Below are positions 7,550-16,112 of a stretch of DNA of 64,000 nucleotides, piece after piece. Position numbers and translations under genes: made by a program. Below the pieces are notes generated by a model that searched no databases, was not told where the DNA came from, and was given only the letters and a program-made list of their open reading frames with translations. The DNA lies in contig JAHJDP010000012.1 of the NCBI GenBank assembly GCA_018831195.1, forward strand, positions 124,001-188,000. The letters run 5' to 3'. Numbering within the stretch: the stretch's first letter is position 1; each line of letters begins with the position of its first letter. Origin of the DNA: Candidatus Eisenbacteria bacterium (GTDB lineage Bacteria > Eisenbacteria > RBG-16-71-46 > CAIMUX01 > JAHJDP01).

Positions 7550-10500
7550 CTAATATGAGGATTGCCTCCGTTCATACTTCACATCGGGTAACTGCTTTAT
7601 ATTCACGCGGAAATAATATTGGGATGTCCGGCCGGAAATCCTCTTCTCCAAGCGGGCTTCCCAACAATGCAGATCCCGGTAGAGGGTGAATCCCTGGCTT
7701 TTCACTTCTTCATTTTCAACATCATAATAGACGCTGTAACTCAAACGCCAGTTTGGAGTTACATTGAGACTCGATGATAGATTCAGGTCACTCCGTCGAC
7801 TCGAGCGGGTCTCCCCCTGGCTTAGAGTATGGGTGAGATTGAGGCTCCAACCGCCGCCGCGGGATCCAGTAGAGGGGTTTTCTCCCGGATCAGATCGGCC
7901 CATATCCTCTGGATCCCCAAAATCCCCATATTCCGGGGACGCCTCATCCCCCAATCCGGCGCCGCTGAGGCGGAGGTAGTTCTGAACGCTGAGGCGGGTT
8001 CGCTTATCCCGCTTCATGTCATACGAGTGACTCCATCGGCTCTCAAAAATCCGGGATGGGATAAGGCGGATGGTGTTTTCGAGGCTGCTCCAAGGAGTCT
8101 CATCCTCAAGGAAGTTGTACCCCGTGCTGGTAGTCCAAAGAATCAGGTTATCGATCTTTCTCTCACTTTCGCCGGATCCCCATTTCAGATTGAGTTTCTG
8201 GGTCAAACCGAAGCTCACCTGGCTGACCTTGGAACCGCCGATACTAATGCCGCCGACCGAGGGAAAGCGGTTTCTTTGAACACCGTTTGAATCAGGATAT
8301 TGAAGATCGGGAAAATCGGGCTGATAGCGGTACGAAGCGGTCGGCTCGATCACATGGCGGATGCCGGCAAGCGGCCCTATCCGGGGAAAGAAGGTCCCGT
8401 AAATGGTGCTGGACGTCGAGAGCCCGCCGGACCAGACGGCGCCCACTTGATTCTTCTGCCCCAGAAGATCCTCGTCGAACCATGCCGTGGTGGCATTGAT
8501 GGAAGGAGAAATATTGAGGATATTCCCCAGCCGGCGCGCATCGGAGAGCCCGAAGGTCGCCCGGGAGGCGCTGTGGCTCTCCGTCGGCATGTGAAAATAG
8601 TCGGTTGAAACGGATCGAAACGAGAATCCGGTTCGGAGATAGGTCGAGGCCAGCAGATTTCTCCACCCGGCATCGTCGGTCGGTGTTGAAGCCCGCCCTA
8701 ATGTGAAACTTGTCGGCGAAAAATCAATACTGGGGGCGGTCCACTTCACTTTGACACCGGCGGATGACGTTTCATCCAAATACTCCGTTCGATCCATTGT
8801 GAGAGCGAGGCTTCCCCAGTTCCACCGCTGTCTCAAATCAAGATTGGATTTTAAGGTTCTATTGAGTCGCTCATCGGTTCCGGCGCCAAAATCCCGATCC
8901 CCGCGATATTGGGCATCACTGACAAAGTCTGCGCGGAACTTCAGCGTCAGATTGTCTCGCAGCGTCTGCGAATGATCGGCCTGGAAATCCCAACGAATCG
9001 TTTCGCTTTTATCGGAATATTGCTCTTTGGAAAAGGATCCGAAGAAGCTTCCGGAGAGGAGGTAGCGCATCTTATAACGGTACCGGCTGTTGAAGATATA
9101 ACGGGGTCCCCGCTCGTAGTAATCACCCCATGTCAGGAGATCCATATAGTCATTAACGGCCCAGTAATATCCGATATTCCTAACGAAACGTCCGCGATCG
9201 CGATCGAACCCGAACTCCACATCGGGCATGAGGATGCCGCTGCGCCTTCCAGATCGCAGGGGAAAAATCCAGTATGGAAGGGCCATAATGGGGATCCTGC
9301 CGATTTTCAGGATGACCGGCCTCGCCAGGGCCTTATCCTTTGTGCGAATCTTCGCGGAAGAGCTCCAGAAAGAGAAGTGCGGGGTGTCGCTATCACAGGT
9401 CGTGTACGCCGCGTCCTTCACATAAAGCGTGTTGTCTTCAACCCTCTTGATTTCATCACCCCTGTAGATCCCATTTTCAAATTCGGTGACGCCGCCGTGA
9501 ATGAGCCCTTTCCGGGTATCCAGCCGGTAGGACATCCGGTCACCGTCCACCACGCTATTATTATCCTTCAATTTCGGCTTGCCCGTCGCAACGATGGTTT
9601 CTCGCAGTGAGTTGAATTGCACGCTATCGGCTTCGAGGGTCATTCCCTGGTATTGTACAATCGACTCGTTTTCCATGATGACCATGTCTTCCGACACAAG
9701 AAAAACAATATGCTGGCCCTCGTAAACGACTTGATCCTTCGGATCAAAAGCTCCGAGGGCGGCAAGGGAATCCGGTTCACGCAAATCTCCCGAGGCCAGC
9801 AGGGACCGCCGGGCTTCAATCAGCGGATGGGGATCATCGGCCACCCTCGGCCTCCCCCGGCGCGACAGCGGGCGTAAGGAATCGGGCGGTGCGGCGGCGG
9901 TGGAATCAACCGCGCCTTCCGCCGAAAGCGAATCGCGGGCCCCTTTTTTACGGGGGAAAGTATATATACCTTTGGCATCACCCCGCATTTCGACACGGTG
10001 AGCCTTTCCATCCTGGAACAAGACCACAATTTCAGCGGCCTGTGACCAATTCCGGCCGACATCCTGCCCCCGCTCCTTCAACGCTGGAATGTACAAGCTC
10101 TGCGCGCCGCTGCGCACATCCATCCTGCGAATCCGGTCATCCTGAAAATGGGTGACGAGGGTGTCCCCCAGCGCAAAGGTTTCTTCACCGGGACGATCCT
10201 TGGGCAGGTATTCCGCCCGGGCATGGCCCAGGACGAGCAGCCGCTCCGGTCCTTCGGAACCGAGGACGAGACGCAGCGTGTCACCGGCCACCGAGCCGTC
10301 GGGGTCCCACGCCTTCGGAGCTCCGAAAAGCTCCATCCGGTTTTGATCTTTGAAAAAACGGGCCTTTCCACCCCGGGCCCCCATCCGGCCCTGTTGAACA
10401 ACGACATCGCCGATCGCTTCAGCCCGGCCCTGAGCCTGGTCCATCTGCAGCGTATCGGCTTCAACGATGAAGGGGGGTTCTTCCTCACCGGCGGCCCGCA

Positions 10501-11149
10501 CCAGATAGGGCCGCTGCGGGGCTCTCGCAAGGAGAAGGAGATTGTTTCGGGTGCGATCGAAGAGGCCGACATCACCCATGGCCCGCGTGCTGTCGGCAAG
10601 ATCAATGACTTTTACATGTCCAAAGGCCTGGGAGCGCTTGACGGCATCTTCATAGACCACCGTGTCGGCTTCCACCCTTTGGTTCTCATCTTCCAGCCAA
10701 GCGCCCGCCGTGAGCCGGCCCCAGCCTTCCTGCCGCCGGTAGAGCAGGGATGCTCCTCCCATCCGGCCCTCCGGGCCCTTTCCTTTGACATTTCCGATCA
10801 TTGTCAGAACACCGGTGCGTCGATTGTACATTGCGGAATCTGATGTCATGACGCGGGATGTGTCGGCGATGTGCACCTCGCCCTGGAGGAAGACCTCCTC
10901 GCGGCCCGGATCCCAGATCCCCTCGAGCGCCGTGGCGCGAAAAACCCCATGTTGAATCTCGATATGATCCATGCGGCTCCGGCCGCCGAAAATGCCTTCA
11001 AGCCTCTCTCCGGTGATATACCAAGGCTCGGATTCAGAGGTTTGCGGGTTTGCCGGCAGGGGCGCAAGAAAGACGAGAGAAAGCAGAAGCAAAACCCGCC
11101 GGAGGGAGGCGCAGCAGGTCAGGTTCCGATGGGGTGATAAAATTTTCAT
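7550..11149 (-). CDS. lptD: LPS-assembly protein LptD, unusually long
   Basis: LptD is the outer-membrane barrel that, with LptE, inserts LPS into the outer leaflet. I choose ATG 11149 because it opens a good signal peptide (basic start, then LRRVLLLLSLVFLAP, cleavage near ANPQ); the frame is open to 11230. The product is 1199 residues, whereas E. coli LptD has 784. OstA/LptA-like beta-jellyroll sequence occurs twice, at about 40-150 (WYITGERLEG) and about 480-600 (VVYEGQHIVFLV), separated by an insertion rich in charged residues. The signature AYTTCDSDTPHFSFW and the C-terminal barrel with alternating strands follow, ending near YYFRVNIKQLPDV. It is the last gene of the long hemC-started unit, 49 bases after the ROK gene. 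Confidence 0.92.
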   Translation of the reverse strand: MKILSPHRNLTCCASLRRVLLLLSLVFLAPLPANPQTSESEPWYITGERLEGIFGGRSRMDHIEIQHGVFRATALEGIWDPGREEVFLQGEVHIADTSRVMTSDSAMYNRRTGVLTMIGNVKGKGPEGRMGGASLLYRRQEGWGRLTAGAWLEDENQRVEADTVVYEDAVKRSQAFGHVKVIDLADSTRAMGDVGLFDRTRNNLLLLARAPQRPYLVRAAGEEEPPFIVEADTLQMDQAQGRAEAIGDVVVQQGRMGARGGKARFFKDQNRMELFGAPKAWDPDGSVAGDTLRLVLGSEGPERLLVLGHARAEYLPKDRPGEETFALGDTLVTHFQDDRIRRMDVRSGAQSLYIPALKERGQDVGRNWSQAAEIVVLFQDGKAHRVEMRGDAKGIYTFPRKKGARDSLSAEGAVDSTAAAPPDSLRPLSRRGRPRVADDPHPLIEARRSLLASGDLREPDSLAALGAFDPKDQVVYEGQHIVFLVSEDMVIMENESIVQYQGMTLEADSVQFNSLRETIVATGKPKLKDNNSVVDGDRMSYRLDTRKGLIHGGVTEFENGIYRGDEIKRVEDNTLYVKDAAYTTCDSDTPHFSFWSSSAKIRTKDKALARPVILKIGRIPIMALPYWIFPLRSGRRSGILMPDVEFGFDRDRGRFVRNIGYYWAVNDYMDLLTWGDYYERGPRYIFNSRYRYKMRYLLSGSFFGSFSKEQYSDKSETIRWDFQADHSQTLRDNLTLKFRADFVSDAQYRGDRDFGAGTDERLNRTLKSNLDLRQRWNWGSLALTMDRTEYLDETSSAGVKVKWTAPSIDFSPTSFTLGRASTPTDDAGWRNLLASTYLRTGFSFRSVSTDYFHMPTESHSASRATFGLSDARRLGNILNISPSINATTAWFDEDLLGQKNQVGAVWSGGLSTSSTIYGTFFPRIGPLAGIRHVIEPTASYRYQPDFPDLQYPDSNGVQRNRFPSVGGISIGGSKVSQVSFGLTQKLNLKWGSGESERKIDNLILWTTSTGYNFLEDETPWSSLENTIRLIPSRIFESRWSHSYDMKRDKRTRLSVQNYLRLSGAGLGDEASPEYGDFGDPEDMGRSDPGENPSTGSRGGGWSLNLTHTLSQGETRSSRRSDLNLSSSLNVTPNWRLSYSVYYDVENEEVKSQGFTLYRDLHCWEARLEKRISGRTSQYYFRVNIKQLPDVKYERRQSSY

Positions 11150-11198
11150 TTGGAACGGCGGCTCCACATGAAACCCGGCGGCTTTCTGCGTCGAGGGA

Positions 11199-12194
11199 CT
11201 ACGCACCGCCGGAAAATTCGTTCTTGCCAACCCGGTTTAAGGCCTCTAGCGATGCGCCGATCACAGCGGCATGAGGACCCAGGGCCGCCAAACAAAGTTC
11301 CGGGTGCTGTTTCTGCGGGAACATCATCCGCTCCTCCATCATTTCCCGCGCCGGTTTCAAGATCAGCTCTCCGGCCTGCGCCACACCCCCGCCCAAGACA
11401 ATCCTGTCCGGATCGAAAATATTGACAAACCCGGCCAAGGCCGCCCCAAGATAGCGCCCCGTTTGGCGGAAGGACTCAATGGCGGGGGCATCGCCCGCTC
11501 GGGCCGCAAGCGACAAGGTCTCTGGTGTCGGCTGTTCGGAGGGATCCTTCAAAAACTTCTTCAAGATCTGTGTCGGCTCGCCGCCGGCTAACTCCATGTA
11601 CCGCAAGACGATTTCCCGGTTCCCGACGAAACCCTCGAGACAACCGTAGCTCCCGCAGGCACATTTTTCACCATCGATCTGAAGGGGAGTGTGCCCCATT
11701 TCCCCCGCCCAACCATGGACGCCGGTGAAGAGCTCGCCATCGAGCAGGATCCCGCCACCAACACCGGTTCCCAAGGTCAACCCCAGCAAGACGCGGGCGC
11801 CTCTCCCGGCGCCGGCGCGGCCCTCGCCAAGGACAAAGGCATTCGCATCATTGATAAGAAGAACGGGTGAGCCGAGCCGCTCTGCCAGCATCGCTCCAAG
11901 AGGTACATCCCTCCAATGAGGAAGGTTGGGTGAGATCTGAACAATTCCTCTTGATGTGTCGATGAGCCCGGCACACCCGATGCCGACCGGTATGTTGCGG
12001 GGTTCGACTCCGGCGATGCGGGCCGCTTCGAGAAGAAGCCCCCCCAGCGCATCCGCCAATCGGGTGACGGTATCTTCGGGTGTGTCCTGGGATCGTGTCG
12101 GCAGGATTCGATCGTGCTTCAGGGTTCCCAGAACGGAAACAACCGCGGCCTTGATACTTGTGCCTCCGATATCGGCGCCGACCGCGACTTTCAC
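11199..12194 (-). CDS. ROK-family sugar kinase (glucokinase-like)
   Basis: 331 residues. The ATP-binding motif is ADIGGTSIKAAVV at the N-terminus. The catalytic region contains LINDANAFVLGEG and LGLTLGTGVGGGI. The ROK zinc site is CACGSYGCLEG preceded by GEMGHTPL. These point to a sugar kinase such as glucokinase rather than a ROK repressor, since there is no N-terminal helix-turn-helix. The exact sugar is not readable from the sequence. It starts with GTG, overlapping the folC stop by four bases (GTGA), so it is translationally coupled. Confidence 0.9.
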   Translation of the reverse strand: MKVAVGADIGGTSIKAAVVSVLGTLKHDRILPTRSQDTPEDTVTRLADALGGLLLEAARIAGVEPRNIPVGIGCAGLIDTSRGIVQISPNLPHWRDVPLGAMLAERLGSPVLLINDANAFVLGEGRAGAGRGARVLLGLTLGTGVGGGILLDGELFTGVHGWAGEMGHTPLQIDGEKCACGSYGCLEGFVGNREIVLRYMELAGGEPTQILKKFLKDPSEQPTPETLSLAARAGDAPAIESFRQTGRYLGAALAGFVNIFDPDRIVLGGGVAQAGELILKPAREMMEERMMFPQKQHPELCLAALGPHAAVIGASLEALNRVGKNEFSGGA

Positions 12195-13513
12195 AAAGTC
12201 ACCTCCACGGACTCCTGAAGTGATTCCCGAGGACCGATCCCTAACGCCCGGCAGGCCTCATCCATTGTAAAAAACGACCCGGAGACAACACAGATTTCAT
12301 CATCACCGCGTTCTTCCAGGGCGCAATTCAGAGCATCCTCCACGGATGGATGCATTGTATAATTCAGCCCCTCGGCCGCCTCCGCGAGCACCTCTGTGGG
12401 AACGCATCGGGGGTGTTCCGGCGAGCAAAAGTGAAAGCGGCCCCCGGCTCGGCTCAACTGGTGAAGAAAATTTTTGTGATCCTTCCCCTTGACCATCCCC
12501 ACGATCCAGCGGGCCTTCCCGAGCTCGGGCCAGCGGTTGAGCGCCCGGACCAGCCGGCGCCCCCCCTCAGGATTATGAGCCACATCGAGCAGTATCGGAT
12601 ATTGAGGAAGCAGAACTTCAAGCCGGCCGGGCCAATGGGTCGACCGAAGTCCGGTCCGGATACCGGCTTCCGTCAGCGGCCAGCCTTGCTTTTGTAACAG
12701 GGCGGCTCCCAGAAGAACCATGCGGGCATTCTCCACCTGGTGGGCGCCGGCCATCGGGATCTCCCAGCAGCCATCCAGCCAGGCGGGGAGGTCTTCACCC
12801 TTTCTTATACTTCTCCACTGTGTAGAACGTGGATGAAGCTGGAGATCTCTGACGGCCAGGGCTTCTCTATCCAGCTGTACCGGGACGCCCCGTTCGAGAG
12901 CGACCGACAGCACGGTATCCCGGGCCTCCTTCGGGCATCCGGCCAGAATGAGTTCCACCCCTGGTTTGAGGATTCCGGCTTTCTCTCCGGCGATCTCGGC
13001 CAGGCTGGCTCCAAGGGTCTTCTGGTGGTCGATGGAAAGGGAGGTGATGATCGCGAGTTGCGGCGTCACAACATTTGTCGCATCAAGCCGCCCGCCCAAT
13101 CCCACCTCAAGCACGGCAATGCGGACGCCCTGTTGAACAAAGATCCAGAAGGCAAGACAGGTCGCCGCTTCAAAGAATGATAAACTGTTCCGCTCCACCG
13201 CGGGCCAGATAGTCTCAAGGCCCTCAATAATCCAGCCGGGCGCGGCCATCCGGCCGTCAATGCGGATGCGCTCCCTGAAATCGCGGATGTGAGGCGAGGT
13301 GTACAAACCGGTACGCAGCCCGCAGGAGCGAAGCACGCCGGCCATCATGGCGCTCGTCGAGCCTTTACCATTCGTCCCGGCGATATGAACGGAGGCGAAG
13401 GCATTCTGCGGCGAGCCAAGATCCCTGAGAGCGGATTGAATGCGGGACAGCCCCAACTTGATGCCGGAATGTTCCAATGTGTATAAGCGATCCAAGGCCT
13501 CATCGTATGTCAT
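12191..13513 (-). CDS. folC: Bifunctional folylpolyglutamate/dihydrofolate synthase
   Basis: 440 residues, the normal size for FolC, a cytosolic Mur-ligase-family enzyme that adds glutamate to dihydropteroate or folates. Visible motifs are the P-loop GTNGKGSTSAMMAG, the region YTSPHIRDFRERI, the metal-site region SIDHQKTLGASLAEIAGEKAGI, and LLDVAHNPEGGRRLV. The ATG overlaps the accD stop by four bases (ATGA). The accD-folC pairing is also seen in many other bacteria. Confidence 0.94.
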   Translation of the reverse strand: MTYDEALDRLYTLEHSGIKLGLSRIQSALRDLGSPQNAFASVHIAGTNGKGSTSAMMAGVLRSCGLRTGLYTSPHIRDFRERIRIDGRMAAPGWIIEGLETIWPAVERNSLSFFEAATCLAFWIFVQQGVRIAVLEVGLGGRLDATNVVTPQLAIITSLSIDHQKTLGASLAEIAGEKAGILKPGVELILAGCPKEARDTVLSVALERGVPVQLDREALAVRDLQLHPRSTQWRSIRKGEDLPAWLDGCWEIPMAGAHQVENARMVLLGAALLQKQGWPLTEAGIRTGLRSTHWPGRLEVLLPQYPILLDVAHNPEGGRRLVRALNRWPELGKARWIVGMVKGKDHKNFLHQLSRAGGRFHFCSPEHPRCVPTEVLAEAAEGLNYTMHPSVEDALNCALEERGDDEICVVSGSFFTMDEACRALGIGPRESLQESVEVTL

Positions 13514-14445
13514 AAAGAGACCTCTTCGGCGTCAGAAGGCATCTCCTCCGCAACACCCTCCTGATCCTTCCCCGATGGCGCCAGGAGGCTCTGCATCGAT
13601 CCGCTGTCATAAAACAATCCGAGCAGGGTCGATAGTTTTTCCCGCATCAACGTTCGGGGAATAATGGCATCGATCATTCCGTGCTCGAGAAGGAATTCAG
13701 AACGCTGAAAACCGGGGGGCAATTCCTGATTGATGGTCTGCTCGATCACGCGCGGGCCCGCGAAGCCGATGAGGGCGTTCGGCTCGGCGATATTGATATC
13801 CCCCAAAGAGGCAAAGCTTGCCGTAACCCCACCCGTCGTTGGATCGGTGAGAATGGAGATGAAGGGAAGACCCGCATCATCCAACCGCGCCAGCTGGGCG
13901 CAGGTCTTCGCCATTTGCATGAGGGAGAGGGCCCCCTCCTGCATCCGGGCTCCGCCGGAGCAGGAAACGATAATAAGGGGAATACGCTCTTTTAGGCTGT
14001 ATTGGATCAAGCGGGAGACTCTCTCTCCCACCGCGGAAGCCATGCTTCCACCTAAAAACGAAAAATTCATGAATCCGATCGCCACGGGATGGCGGTTGAT
14101 CTGGGCGCAGCCGCTGATAATCGCTTCGGCGGATGGGTCCGTCGCCGTGGCTGCCTTTAGACGATCCGCATAGCGCTTTGAATCGCGGAATTCGAGCGGA
14201 TCGGTGGAGCGGATATTCGAGAACATCTCCTTGAAGGAATCGGGATCGACGAGGAGTTGTATATAGGTTTGCGGGGGAATCCGGAAATGATGGCCGCAGG
14301 TTCCGCAAACCCAGGCATTTCTCTCTAACTCGCGGCGGTAAAGGATCTCGCCACACCCGCCGCATTTGAGCCACACACCATCGGGCACCTCTTTTTTCTC
14401 CTGCGTCTTGAGCGATTTACGCCCGATCCGCCACCAGGATTGCAT
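13510..14445 (-). CDS. accD: Acetyl-CoA carboxylase carboxyltransferase subunit beta
   Basis: AccD forms the carboxyltransferase of acetyl-CoA carboxylase with AccA and makes malonyl-CoA for fatty acid synthesis. The 311-residue protein carries the N-terminal four-cysteine zinc ribbon (CGGCGEILY ... WVCGTCGHHF) at about residues 28-53 and the crotonase-like carboxyltransferase core (SGGARMQEGALSLMQMAKT; LTDPTTGGVTASFASLGD; GFAGPRVIEQT). It ends in an acidic tail. accA is not in the window. It is coupled to folC by an ATGA overlap and lies three bases after rimI. Confidence 0.96.
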   Translation of the reverse strand: MQSWWRIGRKSLKTQEKKEVPDGVWLKCGGCGEILYRRELERNAWVCGTCGHHFRIPPQTYIQLLVDPDSFKEMFSNIRSTDPLEFRDSKRYADRLKAATATDPSAEAIISGCAQINRHPVAIGFMNFSFLGGSMASAVGERVSRLIQYSLKERIPLIIVSCSGGARMQEGALSLMQMAKTCAQLARLDDAGLPFISILTDPTTGGVTASFASLGDINIAEPNALIGFAGPRVIEQTINQELPPGFQRSEFLLEHGMIDAIIPRTLMREKLSTLLGLFYDSGSMQSLLAPSGKDQEGVAEEMPSDAEEVSL

Positions 14446-14448
14446 TTC

Positions 14449-14970
14449 CTATTCCTCCTCTGTCCGGAGAGGCTCCGGCGGCAGGTGATACATCATAACC
14501 AAAGCATCCTCTCCTTCACGCTGGTAATACAATTTTCGGATGGCGACCGAGCGAAATCCTAAACTCTCATACAATCCCCGGGCCGCATCATTGGAGAAAC
14601 GGACTTCAAGGGCGATCCAAGCTGACTTCCGCTCACGGGCCTTTTTCAGAAGACGGTTCATGAGGGAGCGCCCGATCCCGCGCCCTCTCCGATCGGGGGC
14701 CACGGCGATATTGGCCAGATGAACCTCATCTTCAACACACCAGGCCACGAGATACCCGATAATCTCACTTCTTGATTCGACAACCCAAACCCAATTCCGT
14801 CCTCCGGCGCCGGTGACCTCCGCGGCAAAAGCCCGGGCGGACCAGGGATCAGAGAAGCAAACCCTCTCGATGGCGGCCACACCCTCGACATCCGCCAGCC
14901 GCATAGGCCGGATGATCGGATCTTCAATCCCTTCGTGGGAGTTCTGTTTTGTACTGTGGTCGGCGGACAT
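14449..14970 (-). CDS. rimI: Ribosomal-protein-S18-alanine N-acetyltransferase-like GNAT enzyme
   Basis: About 173 residues of GNAT fold. The acetyl-CoA pyrophosphate loop is VAPDRRGRGIGRSLMNRL, and NDAARGLYESLGFRSV is the usual RimI C-terminal signature. I prefer ATG 14970 over the GTG two codons upstream because AAGGG lies six bases before it. The gene overlaps the end of tsaB by about 47 bases in another frame. The tsaE-tsaB-rimI order is a classic arrangement, which supports RimI over a generic GNAT enzyme. Confidence 0.9.
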   Translation of the reverse strand: MSADHSTKQNSHEGIEDPIIRPMRLADVEGVAAIERVCFSDPWSARAFAAEVTGAGGRNWVWVVESRSEIIGYLVAWCVEDEVHLANIAVAPDRRGRGIGRSLMNRLLKKARERKSAWIALEVRFSNDAARGLYESLGFRSVAIRKLYYQREGEDALVMMYHLPPEPLRTEEE

Positions 14971-15640
14971 CGGCACCCTTGAGATATCGCGGAACGAGGG
15001 CCGCGAGCTCCTTTCCTCTAAGATTCTCCCTGCCGGTCCCGGACCCGCAAAGGGCCACGGTTACGGCCGATGGGTGCAGCTCCGGATAAAGACGCCACCC
15101 TCCCCTCCAAAGTTGATGCGAGAGATCCAAGCGGTCAATCCCCGGCCCGGCCAGGGCCCCCCGGTCAGCCGCCGGATCAAGCCGGTGACCGATTTCCGCG
15201 CGAAGGGTGGAGGGTTCCCAACAGGCCTCCGCGATCAGGGGATGGTACCCTTCGGTGTCCCGTTGAAGGAGCGCGGCATAAACCCTGCCTTTGGGGGCCG
15301 GGAGGGTCGCCAGAACCGGCTGATCCCCGGCGATGCCGGCCGCCAGCGCCTCAAGAGAAGAGACCGGAACAACCGCGATCCCCGTTCCCAAGCTCAGACC
15401 CTTGGCAAGGGCCAAACCCACGCGCAGCCCCGTGAAGGAGCCGGGGCCGATATCAATGGCGATCCGTTGCAACACGCCGAGTTCCCAATCCGCCCACTGG
15501 AAGAGGGAGTCAATCAAGTCTATCAGGCGCTCACCGGTCCTTCCCCGGATCCGAAGAGATCCCGCGGCGACGACCTCTTGGTCTTCCATCAAGGCGACTT
15601 CGGCGGTGGGGCCTGATGTCTCAATCCCGAGGATACGCAT
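14924..15640 (-). CDS. tsaB: tRNA threonylcarbamoyladenosine biosynthesis protein TsaB
   Basis: TsaB is the scaffold partner of TsaD in making t6A37 of ANN-decoding tRNAs. From ATG 15640 the protein has 238 residues and begins MRILGIETSGPTAEVAL, the conserved phosphate-1 motif of the ASKHA fold. The frame continues 20 codons further upstream, but only this start matches the family. DIGPGSFTGLRVGLALAKGL is the other strongly conserved block. It overlaps tsaE by 20 bases. tsaD is not in the window. Confidence 0.94.
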   Translation of the reverse strand: MRILGIETSGPTAEVALMEDQEVVAAGSLRIRGRTGERLIDLIDSLFQWADWELGVLQRIAIDIGPGSFTGLRVGLALAKGLSLGTGIAVVPVSSLEALAAGIAGDQPVLATLPAPKGRVYAALLQRDTEGYHPLIAEACWEPSTLRAEIGHRLDPAADRGALAGPGIDRLDLSHQLWRGGWRLYPELHPSAVTVALCGSGTGRENLRGKELAALVPRYLKGADVRRPQYKTELPRRD

Positions 15641-16112
15641 CGACTTCCTTCCCCTCAAGGGTGCGGGCCAGTTTGTCCCATTCACCCATGGGCGCCTCAA
15701 AAACGATCCGCCGGATCGTTCCCCCGCGATGGGCCAGCCAAATCCTCAGCGCCCTTTCCGGGAGATCGGAGCCCAATCTCTCCGCCCACTCAATGAGACT
15801 CAGTTCTCCGGTATCCCAGTATTCCTCCCACTCCGCCAATTCCAGCTCATCGACGGAGGGCAATCGGTAAAGATCAAAATGGTACAGAGGATGCACGACC
15901 CGGTACTGATTCATCAGGGTGAACGTCGGGCTCCGGACGCGGCCCTCATATCCAAACCCCTCGGCGGAACCGGCGACCAATCTCGTCTTGCCGGTGCCCA
16001 GCTCTCCCATCAGGGCCACGACCGCATGGGACGGAGCGGTCTCCGCAACTAAGACGCCGTACCGGCGGGTCTCCTCCTCATCCCTGCTGAGGACAGCCCG
16101 GGCCCATCTCAT
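15621..16112 (-). CDS. tsaE: tRNA threonylcarbamoyladenosine biosynthesis ATPase TsaE
   Basis: 163 residues with the P-loop GELGTGKTRLV, the conserved SPTFTLMNQY and HFDLYRL motifs, and the Walker-B-like SLIEWAERL. TsaE is the ATPase that drives the TsaB-TsaD cycle. Its ATG overlaps the stop of the PorX-like gene (ATGA), so the two are translationally coupled. This neighbourhood, as I recall it, also occurs in Bacteroidota. Confidence 0.95.
   Translation of the reverse strand: MRWARAVLSRDEEETRRYGVLVAETAPSHAVVALMGELGTGKTRLVAGSAEGFGYEGRVRSPTFTLMNQYRVVHPLYHFDLYRLPSVDELELAEWEEYWDTGELSLIEWAERLGSDLPERALRIWLAHRGGTIRRIVFEAPMGEWDKLARTLEGKEVDAYPRD

Noticed and set aside
8909-9610. Plus-strand 233-residue frame and similar frames at 10148-10843
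   Set aside because: Both are antisense to lptD, whose family motifs are clear in the opposite strand.
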